DNA of 64,000 nucleotides from Brachionus rotundiformis (GCA_016802295.1 JAESIW010000180.1:736523-800522), one strand, 5' to 3'. Counted from the first letter of the stretch, positions 22,401 to 33,788 are shown. Program-made: numbers and translations. The notes: generated from the sequence alone by a model not told the origin.

Positions 22401-24008
22401 AAGCTAAAAATATTCCTTTACATTCCAAAATAAAAAGAGGTCGTTTTGTTACCCAACAAATAATTCTCAGCATCTTTCAGTCTTTATCTTTAATTCATTA
22501 GTTTTATCATGCACGATTTAAATCTTTCTCATATTCTTTAATATTCCGTAAGCTATTAATTATTGAATCAAGATGTCGTTAGAAAACTAAAAGCCCTAAG
22601 AACCTTTATAAATAGTAGTTTATATTTTTATGTATATTTTTATCTGTTTTTTAATTGCAATTTAAACAATAAAGAAATTATACAAAACAATTCAATATTT
22701 TTATTCAAGTCCGTATTGAGCCCTTAACAGTTTTCCAAAAGCAAAAGAAGCTTTGGTTCGAAAATATCTTTTTTTGCTTTTTATAAATTTTTATATAATT
22801 TTATCAGCTATATTTTTTTTAGCTTTTTTGATATGCAATAAATCCTAGCCGATACTAAAATATTACTAAAATATAGGAAGTATGCTATGACTAAAAAATA
22901 AAATTATTATTATTCCTAAAAATTACTTTTTTATTTCTACTATTTGACTCCCTATTACCTTAATCAAAGCTTTTACTGGCTTAATTTTATGCTATATCAT
23001 TTTATCTTCCTTTTTTCGATAAGCTAGTATATGTTAATCCTCTGATAAAGTTAAGTAAATGAGATAGAACTATATTTTTTTAATTTTATTTGTTATCCTA
23101 ATATTTGGAGTAAATAAAGGTAAACTCTTTTTTAATTAATTTTTATTTTTAAAACAATAATGACAGCTACAATATTACAATTACAATAATATATTGGGCC
23201 TAACTTAAAGTTTTATTTTTTTTCTTCCTTTTGGAGAATTTTAGAAAAAAGGCCCTTTAATAAAAGTAAGCACATCTATTTATAAATTAACTATGAATTA
23301 ACTATTATTTATGAATTGTAAATAACATCACGATAAGTATAATTAAATTGCGCCATTCGGACGAACCCCGGGGTCTTCCCCTCAATTATATATTTAATAA
23401 AAATTAACTTCTAAAATGCTGTCTATAAAGAAGTACATTTACTTCTATAAAGACTTGGATGAAATAAGCCAAACCATTATATTTCAGTTCAATTCAATGT
23501 TCGATTGATTTTTTTTTACAAAAATCTCTTGATTTTTTCTTATACAATGTTATATTCTTGACTATCAATTTTTTTATGAAATATTCCTGATTAGAATTCC
23601 TGATTGTCATTCTTAATTCATGGTTTTAAAATTATTTTTGAACAACAATTTTAAAATTTATGCTATTTTCTCTGCTTTTACTCGTACTATTTTATTAAAA
23701 AGAATTTTGAAAAAATTAAACCTTATTAAATTATCACATTTTCTTTTATGATCGATTATGTTGGAATATTAAAAAGTATTTTATATGAATATTTGTTAAA
23801 AAGGTTTAAAAAATTTTAATAAAAATTGTTAAGTTAATAATGTTTTTTTTATTTATAATTTTAACTTTTCTTACTCATAAAAAAGCTGAGTTGTACGGTT
23901 TTATCAACTTATACTTTTAAAACATTTATAAATAAAATGCTTGCATTTTTTTAAATTAATCATTCTACCTGTTCAATTTGTTTCCTAAAAAATTGGTTAC
24001 TAATCAAA
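22401..24008. other. long AT-rich intergenic region with one small GC-rich island
   Basis: No gene found over 1.6 kb. A short, unusually GC-rich patch (about 23349-23384, containing ccccgggg) stands out against the AT background. It lacks tRNA box motifs and has no clear fold. Confidence 0.45.
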
Positions 24009-26466
24009 ATGAAAGTTGATATGGCGAAAAAAGTGTCACAAGAATACTTTGACCAAATAGTCGAAGAGAACATGAGTGTTTTCGAAATGAATGAGGAAGA
24101 AGCTATCAATGACGCCATAAACCAGCTTAAATCTCAAAATTGTGACATGTCCACTCTGTGCACTTATCCTCAACAAGAAAGAAAAGACTTGGTTGACTCA
24201 TTGACCAAAATGAGCTCAATTCTTTCATCGTCTAATTTGACTGAATCTCAGACAGAAAATGTACAAAGCTACTTGCGAGCAATCAAGGAAAAATTTGACA
24301 AAGACATTTCTTTCCGCTGTTTTGCTACCAGGATCAAATCAGACCCCACTGTGGTGCAAAGCTTTACACATTTTCTCAAAGATTTGGACCTAAAAGCCTA
24401 TGATAACAAACTAATTGAGTTATTCCTACAAGTATTCCAGTCCTACATCACTCAGCAGTCTGACGTGCTCACCAAAGATGACCTTAAGCTACTAATCAAT
24501 CTAACTGATGAAAAATGTCTCGGCTCTGAGCCAGACTTGTTAAGTGCTTTGCTTAGACTGATAAACTCAGCTTGCCAAATGAATGAACCCAATCGTCAGG
24601 CGTTTGTTGAGAATGGACTTTGTGAAAATTTAATGAAAATATTTACTTTCCATAAAAAATCTAACCAGATTATTTGTGACACATGTCAGCTTATTCGATC
24701 CTTGCTGCTTGATGATGATCTTCGAGTAGAGTTTGGTCATTCGCATGAACATGCAAGATTTATAGCAAGCAAATTGAACGGCTTGGACATTCTCTTACAA
24801 GCTGGCCTAAGCAAAGAGAATGATTTGAGTGAAGATACATTGGCCAGTATTATGCTTACTTTGTCCAAATTGGCTGTGCGCAATGAGTTTTGCCAAGAAA
24901 TTAATGACAAAGGTGGTTTGGAATTCGTGCTTAAATGTATTGACGAAAAGTATTTGAAGAATATGACGCTTTTAAAGAGCGCCTTGAGCTTGCTAAAAAG
25001 TATCTGTAATAATGACCAAGTTAGACGGGAAGCTACCAAATTAAATGCAGTAGAACTCTTAAAACAAGTGCTTCATAAATATATGGCTAATGTACAAGTA
25101 CGCCTTTTGAATTAATATATAAATTTTTATTTGTAAAAGATTCTTAAATTAATCTTGATTTCAACTGCTCTTATAATTATCTTTAAATTTTGAAAATTTT
25201 GACGAAATCCTAGACCAGAATCTCGGCCCTTCTCTTAATCAAGCCATTGAAAGTTAAAGTTAAGACAACAAAAAATATATATTTCATTATGACACAGTAC
25301 TAAATGATCAAAATTAAAAGCTAGATAGTTTTAGATAAGATTATAAAGACTTGAAGTAAAATTAAATTTACGTGTTCACCAAAGATGGCCTAAGCAAAGA
25401 GAATGATTCCTTTCATTCGAAGTATAATTTGCCTTGGTAAATTTTGGTGTCAAAGAATAATGACACCAAAATTTTATTTATTTGTCATTATTTTGATCAA
25501 TAATTAGTTATTGATTAAAAATATTTTTTAGAAAGTGATTTAAATCTTGCTTAATATTGGTATATTTGTGATATTGTCACATTAATCTTCTAAAAGTTGT
25601 TGGTAACTTTGATTTTCTTTAACTTCTTTAATTAGTTTTTTATTTCGATTATCATCTGATTGATTTAATTCCTAATTTCAGTCGGAATAATTATCTACCA
25701 AATAGAAAATAAATTTTTGATAATTTCTATTAAAATGAGAAACTAATTTCTTATATTTAAATTAACTTAAAACTATTTTAAGTCTATTTTTAAGAAGGTA
25801 ACCCTTGGTAAAAAAACAAAAGAATAGTTTTAGGATGACTTTGAACAATTTTCAATTTATATAGCTTTTTGGTCATGATAAAATTTTCCATTTAATAGAA
25901 ATTAATTAATTTAAATCAAAAAATTATTCAATTAATAGTTATAAATTTCAATTTGAAACGAAAAAAATTTATTTTCAATTTTGATTGGAATTAAAGAATT
26001 TTTATTTCGAAATTTTAAATTAAGATAAAAGCCAACCAATATTTTTTAGAAAAAATTAAGTTCTTTTTTTCGTGGTAAAATCCATCTATTATTTAAACTT
26101 TTTCTTTCTTAGATATGTGAAATTACATGTGCAGCATTGTCTCCTCTGCTATTAAGAAATGTAGAAGGAAGTAAAAAATTATATGAATGTCAAGCTCACC
26201 AAATCTTGGTCAACCTACTATCAATGCACAATTCAAAAGCTAAATTTGTCAAAAACTGCTGCCTTGCACTGAGAAATTCAATCTCACGATGTCGTGAATT
26301 GGGAGAAAAACTTTTAGAATTAAAAATTGAAGAAATATTGCGTCCAATAATGAACCAAAATGACCCTGTATGCTATGATGAAGTTAAATCAGTTCTCAGA
26401 GACCTTGGTTGCCAAGTGGAACTTAAGACATTATGGGCTGGAACCGGAAAAAGTCTAGACAATTAA
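24009..26466 (+). CDS. ARMC6: armadillo-repeat-containing protein 6 (ARMC6)
   Basis: Two exons, 24009-25097 and 26113-26466, joined in phase 0 across a 1,015-nt intron; 480 aa, close to human ARMC6. The N-terminus (KVSQEYFDQIVEENM.., EEEAINDAINQLKSQ) and repeat segments (LLLDDDLRVEFGHSHEHA, KLAVRNEFCQEINDKGG) align well with vertebrate ARMC6. The C-terminus (CEITCAALSPLLLRN, LRDLGCQVELKTLW) matches too. It is an all-helical armadillo-repeat scaffold; its cellular role is poorly defined. Without splicing, exon 1 would end shortly after 25097 at a stop; the acceptor (ctttcttag) is strong. The intron holds scrambled pieces of exon 1. Confidence 0.9.
25370..25474. repeat. intronic fragments copied from ARMC6 exon 1, plus a 14-bp hairpin
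   Basis: 25370-25387 matches exon-1 positions 24463-24480 with one mismatch, and 25386-25408 matches 24803-24825 exactly, fused without the ~325 nt that separate them in the exon. Just downstream, aaattttggtgtca (25439-25452) and its reverse complement (25461-25474) form a perfect 14-bp stem with an 8-nt loop. Confidence 0.75.
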
Positions 26467-26542
26467 AATTTTTAAAAATTTTTATTCGAACTTTTTACAA
26501 ATTATGAGATTAAAATTTGAATTTTTTAAAAAAAATAATTTT

Positions 26543-27968
26543 TTATTAATATTTTAAAAATAACGGGAATTACTCCTCGATAAAAATAAATATAATAATA
26601 AATTTTTAACAAATACTAATTTTAAGATAATGATCGTTTTTTCAAGCCATTTAGCTAGAATAAATCGAGTTTATGTCATCACTAGTTTTAAGTCCAAGCT
26701 GCACAAGAGTTGTTTTTTGTTTGACTTTAAAAATTATAAAAAAACAGATACATTGAGCAAAAAAAATGATGCCAAATCAGATAAAAAAAATTTGAGGGAA
26801 AAGTTTTCCAAAATGTCTTTTATTTCCTTGAGTGAAAGTACACCCAAAGTTAGCAAAGAGTATAAAAGAGAAAAAAAACTTGAAGATAATAAAAATGAAA
26901 GTGAAGAAGTTGTAGTCAAAAAAGCGCCTAGTGATTATACACCTTCGTTCAAGATTCAATTTTCGGCCCAGGCTTCCCAAGATTCCAATTCAAAGCCGAA
27001 AAGCTTAAATAGTAAAGTAAAACAAGATGAGTCCAAAAAAAATTTTGAAGAAAATTTAGAACAAAGTGCTAGAAAAGTTGCCAAATTAATTGAAAAGGAT
27101 ACAAATGAACAAGTTAAGACTACAGAGGCCATTCTAGGCAAAGTGGTTAATTTATCAGACATATATAAAAATAAATCAAAAAATATACCGAACGGATTTG
27201 GTGAACCAACAATTGACCAGATGAAAAAGAATGAGTCCGAATTTATAAAATATTTGAGCAAAAATAGTGAAAATTCAAATAATGATGAATTGAATATCAA
27301 AGATGATGATATTATATCACAAAGAAAAGAAAGAACTAAAATTAACTTTTGGACAGATAGCCCCTATAAGAAATTTCAAAGCTTAACAAGCGGAAATGGA
27401 CTGTCGATTTTTAATGAAGTTAAATTTTTGTCCAGGCCAAGTGAGTCACCTATTTGGTCAATGCACTACGATCAAGAGCTCAAGCAGGCACAAGAAATCC
27501 CGCCACTAAACGGATTCGATGAGCTCATTCAGTTGACCGATCAGGGAAAAATTTGGACATTTCCCATCGACAACGAACAAGGTAAGCCAATTAGTCATAC
27601 CAATACAAATAAGACTGGAAAAGGTTTATTTAAAAACACATATTTTCAGATATTGACGAAGCTAATGCCCAAGTTCCTTTCCATGAGCATGTTTTTCTCG
27701 ACCATTATCTGGAAGAATTTCCCCAAATTGAGCCAATTCAACACTTCATGACTCTGGCGCTGAACGGTCTAAGCCAAAACAGCTTTCTCAGTCTCAAAGA
27801 AAAGACAGAAATAATTGAGTGGTACAAAGACTATTTCAATGATAGAATAGATATAATTAAAGAGGCTCTTGAAGCCGAAAGGTTAGAGGCGTCGTATAGA
27901 GAAAATGTTGAAAATAAATAAATATTTTTTTTGTTGTGTGTAAAATCCTTCCTTCACGTTGCTTTGTC
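26543..27968 (+). repeat. inverted-repeat arm B (mS31 copy B plus flanks)
   Basis: Inverse partner of 17514-18938. Starts just after ARMC6 (about 75 bp after its stop) and includes the whole mS31 gene with its intron and both short flanks. Confidence 0.9.
26630..27921 (+). CDS. MRPS31: mitochondrial small ribosomal subunit protein mS31 (copy B)
   Basis: Exons 26630-27581 and 27650-27921 with a 68-nt intron; 407 aa. Same targeting-type N-terminus and conserved mS31 C-terminus as copy A. The first ~145 residues differ at only a handful of positions (for example FKSKLHK vs FKSRLHK). The C-terminal ~160 residues and the intron look identical. Between them, about residues 148-245, nearly half the amino acids differ, with small indels. 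Both copies have complete frames and splice sites, so neither is an obvious pseudogene. It starts 164 bp after the ARMC6 stop on the same strand. Confidence 0.85.
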
Positions 27969-28129
27969 CAATAAAGTTGAAAGTTTAATTTTAATAAAAT
28001 TATTTAGCTAAATATTTTTAGTTTAAAAATTGAAATCTAATCAATCTTATCATCTATAGAATTTTGATTTGGTTTTATAATTTATTAAATAATAATAGTT
28101 TATATTCTACGGCCAATTTAGTTAATCTA

Positions 28130-28340
28130 AAATGGCAAAGCAGGAAGACTATAGTAGTCCCGCTATAGTAGACTTTTCATTTTTTATTATTTCTACCGAC
28201 ATCATTCAGTCTGTTTTTGAACTGGTTAACCGAACTTGCTGTGACAACCGATGCTGGCAACATATTCCATTTACGCCTTGCTGTTTTTGAATGTGGCCGA
28301 ACTTATAGAAATCTCTTTTTCTAAAATCACTCTATTCGAG
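28130..28340 (-). mobile_element. LINE 3' terminal relic (CR1/jockey-like ORF2 end)
   Basis: On the minus strand the frame KWNMLPASVVTASSVNQFKN, then RLNDVGRNN and a stop, is the typical end of a non-LTR retrotransposon ORF2 (WNxLPxxVVxAxSVxxFKxxLD). A short ctactatag-containing tail follows. Only the last ~200 bp survive. Confidence 0.7.
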
Positions 28341-29197
28341 CTGTCGAATTGTATGATAATATTTTTTTTTTTTTATGTAAAAGCTTTAACTCTTTTCCAA
28401 AAATAAATTCTTGCCAACATTGAACGATATATTTTGTCTCTTCACTTTCTTCCCATTTCTGATTATAATTGATATCAGAATTTGCTTAAGTAATTTTTGG
28501 CCTAAAATTTTGATCCACAAACTTTTTCTTAATCCACAAACTAACTTTTAAATTAAAAATATAATTAAAAATTTTTAAATTTGTTATATATTCAACTACG
28601 CATTGTAGTAGATCGCGTAGATGGGCTGGTTTCCCACAAATTATTACTTTTGATGAGAAATACAAAAATCGAAATTATAACGGATGTTCAATTATCTTTT
28701 TTAAAAATTAAAATTAACTTTGTAATTTCGTTATATTATTCTAAACTTTATATTTAATTTTTAAAAAATTTATAAAAAAATTCAAAAAGATTGTAGTAGT
28801 AATTTTGAAGAATTATAAATATAAATTGCTTTATCGGTTTCTAATTTTACCAGTAACCAAGTAGCCAAACTAACTTTGACAGTATTTAACTTCTTTGCTT
28901 ACATAATAATTTTTGTGAGTCGATGCCACATAATCAAATATAAAAGAAAAAATGTTTAATTTTTTATTTACTTAATTAAGCATTATAAACAAATAAAACT
29001 AATAAATAATTTAAAAATTAAAAATCTAAAGTTTTTATTTTTAATAAAACAATTTAATAATTTCCATACTTTTTTATTCTAAAGAAATATTAAAATCGTG
29101 GCACAAAATAATTTTTAGACAATAATACTTAATTAAAACACTCAAGTTTAGAAATGTATAAAAAATTCGTATTATTTTCTAAATTTTTGATAATTAA
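28341..29197. other. AT-rich intergenic region
   Basis: No gene or repeat recognised; serves as the 3' flank of the minus-strand receptor gene. Confidence 0.5.
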
Positions 29198-30208
29198 TCA
29201 TCTAGTAAATATTCTTCTAATGTATTTTCTAAATTCCTTTCGGAAAATTTTATTAAATTTGTAGAATATAAAGATTTTAAGAATAATGATTAAACGAAAC
29301 CCCACACCTCCAAGCGAATACAAAACTTTGTCAATTATGTAGTTATTTGTTTTAAACAACTCGGATAACCCGTAATAAAGAACATATGGCAAAGTTCCAA
29401 TTGAATAGACAAACGCGATAGAGATAAGCATTTGAGTGACATTTTTCATTTTTTTGTCGTGAATTTGCTTTTTTGGTAAATTGCACAAAGAAGCCACAAT
29501 ATTGGCACTGAATTCTGTAAATCTTCTTTGTTTGTGCTTTAAGTATTTTTTGTATTCGCTTAAAGTGAACATATTTACAATTAAAAGAATGAAGGAGGCT
29601 AAAAAAAGCCGAATGCTTGACAAAATGATTGGAACAAGTCGGCCAGATTCTCCAAGACCAAAACTTGTATATACCATTTTGTACCCAACATTTGGACTAA
29701 AGGATATCTCTTTTAAAAAAACTATAGGAATGTAATACAGAATAGATATTAAAATGGTGATAAGCATAACTAAATTAGGTTTTAAATTTTGTAGATTTTT
29801 TTTCCTAGATATTAGGAAATAGCGCTGAGTGGTGACAAATATTTCGATGAGTATATTGTAGATTGCTATACAACTTGTCAAATAGTCGTATATTGCTATT
29901 AGATAAATAAGTTTAAACAAACTATTTTTATTTAGTTGTTCGCATGGAGTTCCACAGGCAAAAAGAGTGTTTATAGATATCATAAGCATGTAAAATGTAT
30001 CAAATATTGATGATATTAGATAATATGCATAAACTTGATCTTTGAGCCTTAATTTCCAAAATATTAACGAATTTATCAAAGATGTTATTGTTCCAATTAA
30101 TGATAAAAATCCAAAAACGATTTCCTCAAAATGAAGAATTGATTCTTCTTTGGTAAAATTGGTATTGTTTGACATGGTTGCATTTTTGCTCAAATTAAAA
30201 AAGTCCAT
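29198..30208 (-). CDS. intronless class-A-like 7TM G-protein-coupled receptor
   Basis: 336 aa, single exon. The N-terminus has Asn-glycosylation sites (NLS, NAT, NNT, NFT) and no signal peptide. Hydrophobic segments at about residues 28-52, 60-83, 98-130, 143-165, 188-214, 258-282 and 292-317 give seven membrane helices. Position 3.50 of the DRY motif reads TQRYF (residues 127-131), keeping the Arg but not the Asp. Helix 7 lacks a clear NPxxY. The Cys pair at the end of helix 2/loop (CGTPC, 85-89) could form a loop disulphide. The tail is short and basic. Layout resembles invertebrate peptide-type orphan receptors; the ligand cannot be inferred. Start chosen at the ATG that precedes the glycosylated N-terminus. 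Confidence 0.8.
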   Translation of the reverse strand: MDFFNLSKNATMSNNTNFTKEESILHFEEIVFGFLSLIGTITSLINSLIFWKLRLKDQVYAYYLISSIFDTFYMLMISINTLFACGTPCEQLNKNSLFKLIYLIAIYDYLTSCIAIYNILIEIFVTTQRYFLISRKKNLQNLKPNLVMLITILISILYYIPIVFLKEISFSPNVGYKMVYTSFGLGESGRLVPIILSSIRLFLASFILLIVNMFTLSEYKKYLKHKQRRFTEFSANIVASLCNLPKKQIHDKKMKNVTQMLISIAFVYSIGTLPYVLYYGLSELFKTNNYIIDKVLYSLGGVGFRLIIILKIFIFYKFNKIFRKEFRKYIRRIFTR

Positions 30209-30370
30209 CTTTGAATGAAGACCAATTTTTCATTTATATCTATTTGATTGCTTTTTTAGTTAACAAAAAATTATTTCAATTAAACTTTTCATCAATATTT
30301 AATAGGATTTATTTTGATTTTTTTTCATCACGTAAATCAAATATTTAAAATTACTTGGAAATAAAGCGCA

Positions 30371-30958
30371 AGAATTTTAAATTATTTAATTTTTTTAATG
30401 AAAAACAGTTGATAGTATGATAGAGTAAACTTGAAAATCATAATTATTTTAAATTAATTATTCACTTAAAAAAAATAATATTAATTTTTTATAATTATTT
30501 TGTTTTGAAAATGACATAACTGAATAAATGTTTTAGTAAACATAATTATTTAAAAAAGTATGTAGCATTGATTAGATGTAAAAAAATAAATATTTATATA
30601 TTTCATATAAATATATTTCTTTAAAAACTTAATTTAATAATTATCAACATAGGAACAAAAACATGACAATGTGTAGGATGATGATATTCCCATTTCCATA
30701 ACTGGTTTAATATAACAGGTATGACGCTCAATTTGAGTACTTTTTGGATAATAATGTGACCAAAATTTGATCATAAAAAATTTACTCATCGCCAAATTAT
30801 TTTTTTTCCTTAAGCGATTTTATAATATTAGACTTAAGTTAATAAAAAAATTAGATTAGACTTAAAAAACGTAAAAGAAAAGACAGCTATAGAATTAGTA
30901 GTAGGAGTAGAAGTAGTAAGACCGCAAGGCAGGGATGTCCCTCAAAGCGGTCGTTTCA
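30371..30958. repeat. left contig end duplicated across the gap
   Basis: Same sequence as 31622-32215 with about a dozen differences over ~590 bp, including homopolymer-length changes. It ends inside the 3' tail of the LINE that is present complete on the right side of the gap. Confidence 0.9.
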
Positions 30959-31621
30959 NNNNNNNNNNNNNNNNNNNNNNNNNNNNNNNNNNNNNNNNNN
31001 NNNNNNNNNNNNNNNNNNNNNNNNNNNNNNNNNNNNNNNNNNNNNNNNNNNNNNNNNNNNNNNNNNNNNNNNNNNNNNNNNNNNNNNNNNNNNNNNNNNN
31101 NNNNNNNNNNNNNNNNNNNNNNNNNNNNNNNNNNNNNNNNNNNNNNNNNNNNNNNNNNNNNNNNNNNNNNNNNNNNNNNNNNNNNNNNNNNNNNNNNNNN
31201 NNNNNNNNNNNNNNNNNNNNNNNNNNNNNNNNNNNNNNNNNNNNNNNNNNNNNNNNNNNNNNNNNNNNNNNNNNNNNNNNNNNNNNNNNNNNNNNNNNNN
31301 NNNNNNNNNNNNNNNNNNNNNNNNNNNNNNNNNNNNNNNNNNNNNNNNNNNNNNNNNNNNNNNNNNNNNNNNNNNNNNNNNNNNNNNNNNNNNNNNNNNN
31401 NNNNNNNNNNNNNNNNNNNNNNNNNNNNNNNNNNNNNNNNNNNNNNNNNNNNNNNNNNNNNNNNNNNNNNNNNNNNNNNNNNNNNNNNNNNNNNNNNNNN
31501 NNNNNNNNNNNNNNNNNNNNNNNNNNNNNNNNNNNNNNNNNNNNNNNNNNNNNNNNNNNNNNNNNNNNNNNNNNNNNNNNNNNNNNNNNNNNNNNNNNNN
31601 NNNNNNNNNNNNNNNNNNNNN
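30959..31621. other. assembly gap (663 N)
   Basis: Run of N. Any reading frame through it is meaningless. Confidence 0.99.
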
Positions 31622-32215
31622 AAGAATTTTAAATTATTTAATTTTTTTTAATGAAAAACAGTTGATAGTATGATAGAGTAAACTTGAAAATCATAATTAT
31701 TTTAAATTAATTATTCACTTAAAAAAAAAAATATTAATTTTTTATAATTATTTTGTTTTGAAAATGACATAAATGAATTAATGTTTTAGTAAACATAATT
31801 ATTTAAAAAAGTATGTAGCATTGATTAGATGTAAAAAAATAAAGATTTATATATTTCATATAAAAATATTTCTTTAAAAACTTAATTTAATAATTATCAA
31901 CATAGGAACAAAAAACATGACAATGTGTAGGATGATGATATTCCCATTTCCATAACTGGTTTAATATAACAGGTATGACGCTCAATTTGAGCACTTTTTG
32001 GATAATAATGTGACCAAAATTTGATCATAAAAAATTTACTCATCGCCAAATTATTTTTTTTCCTTAGGCGATTTTATAATATTAGACTTAAGTTAATAAA
32101 AAAATTAGATTAGACTTAAAAAACGTAAAAGAGAAGACAGCTATAGAATTAGTAGTAGGAGTAGAAGTAGTGAGACCGCAAGACAGGGATGTCCCTCAAA
32201 GCGGTCGTTTCATTT
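31622..32215. repeat. right contig start duplicating 30371-30958
   Basis: Direct repeat of the sequence before the gap at about 98% identity, consistent with two haplotypes or two unmerged contig ends. Confidence 0.9.
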
Positions 32216-32930
32216 GATATCAATCGTAGTTGATTTTAAATGAGTCCACAGTCTCAGAACCTACTATGTCATCTGGTTGGCCGTTCCATAATTTAGCTGT
32301 CCGATTGATGAAGAAATCTTTGCTGGCAAGAAGCCACGATCTCACGCCGTAGTTTACTTCTTTTCGTGTCTCTCGGAGCCGACCAAGTTGGTTCTTTGCA
32401 CCATGTTATGTCATCTTTGAATAGTTGAATTAAGTCACCACGTTTTCGTCTTGCTTCCAGAGATGTAGAATCCATCCACTCAAGTCTGCTCTCGTACTAC
32501 ATGCCTTTTAAAGCAGTGGGGACTCTAGTTACTCTTCTCTGAACTTTTTCAAGCGTGTTAATGTCTCTCCTGAGGTACGAGAGCCATCTTTCTTTTTCAG
32601 TGTATAAGACCTGGTTTTTGTTATATTCTGATTGCTGCCGATATTCATAACCTTGATTTTGCACTCGTTAGCTTCCTCATCCACATCAAACACAATTCGG
32701 CCACTGCGTTCAAATCAGCTTGGAGACTATTCATCGGCGCCTCGGATTCCACTTGAGCCATTAATTTTAGATCATCGGTAAAGAGCTTGTTTGTGTGTGT
32801 GTTCTTGTTCGGTCCTAACACAGTGCCCTGAGGTAATCCAGAAGTGACAAGTGAATTAGAAGAAGAAACAACAATAGAAGTTTCTGATGAAGCTAAATTG
32901 GCGGGAAAAGCAAGCATTTAAATCCCATAG
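32150..32930 (-). mobile_element. 5'-truncated LINE (reverse transcriptase fragment and 3' end)
   Basis: On the minus strand, fragments of a non-LTR reverse transcriptase appear in broken frames: SGLPQGTVLGP, then FTDDLKLM (a variant of the YADD catalytic box), then LEARRKRGDLIQLFK. The 3' end has GACCGC...GCGGTC (32201-32206 pairing with 32174-32179) enclosing AGGGA/TCCCT, then a (TAC)-rich tail (32150-32171). Frameshifts and stops make it dead; the 5' part of the element is missing. Confidence 0.85.
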
Positions 32931-33788
32931 CCTGTAGCATAGTTTAAAAAGAAAAGGATTTTAAATTGCGTATCCAAGAAACATCTGATCACAGAAAAAT
33001 TTATCATAAATTTTTATATCATAAATTTAATTGATTTATTTATCATTAAGTTTATAATTTATTCTTTGGTTAATTAATGGACGTTTTGGTCACATTCAAC
33101 CCTAATCACATTTTAGCATGAGGCCCGTGATCAAATCTTTTTGTGAACACTTGATAACAAAGTCACACGGCTCTCTTAAATAATGAGGTCATTAAAAAAG
33201 ATGTCTAAAGAATAAATTTAATAAAATCTAAAAGAATTAAATAAATTATTACATTCATTACGAATTTTTATTTAATTCTTTCAAAAAACATAAAAACTGT
33301 TGTAGATCTCTAAATACAGTCGAGTCTGGATAATACGATGTGTTTGGGCGGAAAAAATGGACATCGTATTAACCAATATCGTATTAATTAAATCTGTATG
33401 TTAAAGGATTATTATATTGGGAAATGTAAATTATGAAAAAAAATATCGTTTAAAAGTGAATTTCGTATTAATCAGCATCGTTATAACAAGACTAAAAGTA
33501 TTTATAAAAGTAATAAATAAAAGTGTTTTTTTAAAAGTATCTCTATTAATAAATACATATTTGATACCAATAATTTTATGCCGTAAAATTTTTGTTATCC
33601 TTATTTTTAAATTTCGATCTCGTTTACTATTTGTTTTAATTGACCGAAAAAAAATCAAAATAATTTTTATTTTTTGACTTTTAAAAATAAAATAACAAAA
33701 TCTTAGCAAAATTTTATTTTATTGTGTAATTAATTAAATTCAATTTTTAAATTTAAATAAAAATATTTGTTGATTTTGTATCATTAAA
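32931..33788. other. intergenic region containing one transposon-terminus-like sequence
   Basis: AT-rich. See 33317-33400 for a pogo/Tigger-like end. ORFs at 33417-33709 on both strands are low-complexity Ile/Lys/Phe strings without family features. Confidence 0.45.
33317..33400. repeat. pogo/Tigger-type terminal inverted repeat remnant (one end)
   Basis: After a TA dinucleotide, CAGTCGAGTCTGGATAATACG opens a segment with repeated cgtattaa motifs (33364, 33380 and again near 33468), the style of pogo-superfamily termini. The matching opposite terminus was not found. Confidence 0.4.

Noticed and set aside
28132..28290. Small plus-strand ORF with a Cys-rich end (CCDNRCWQHIPFTPCCF), toxin-like at first sight
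   Set aside because: The opposite strand reads as the C-terminus of a LINE ORF2 (NMLPASVVTASSVNQFKN); the Cys-rich ORF is its antisense shadow and has no signal peptide.
30935..31651. Long open frame across the gap
   Set aside because: It consists almost entirely of N.
33417..33709. Overlapping ORFs on both strands upstream of DDX1
   Set aside because: Ile/Lys/Phe low-complexity strings with no motif; typical of AT-rich spacer.
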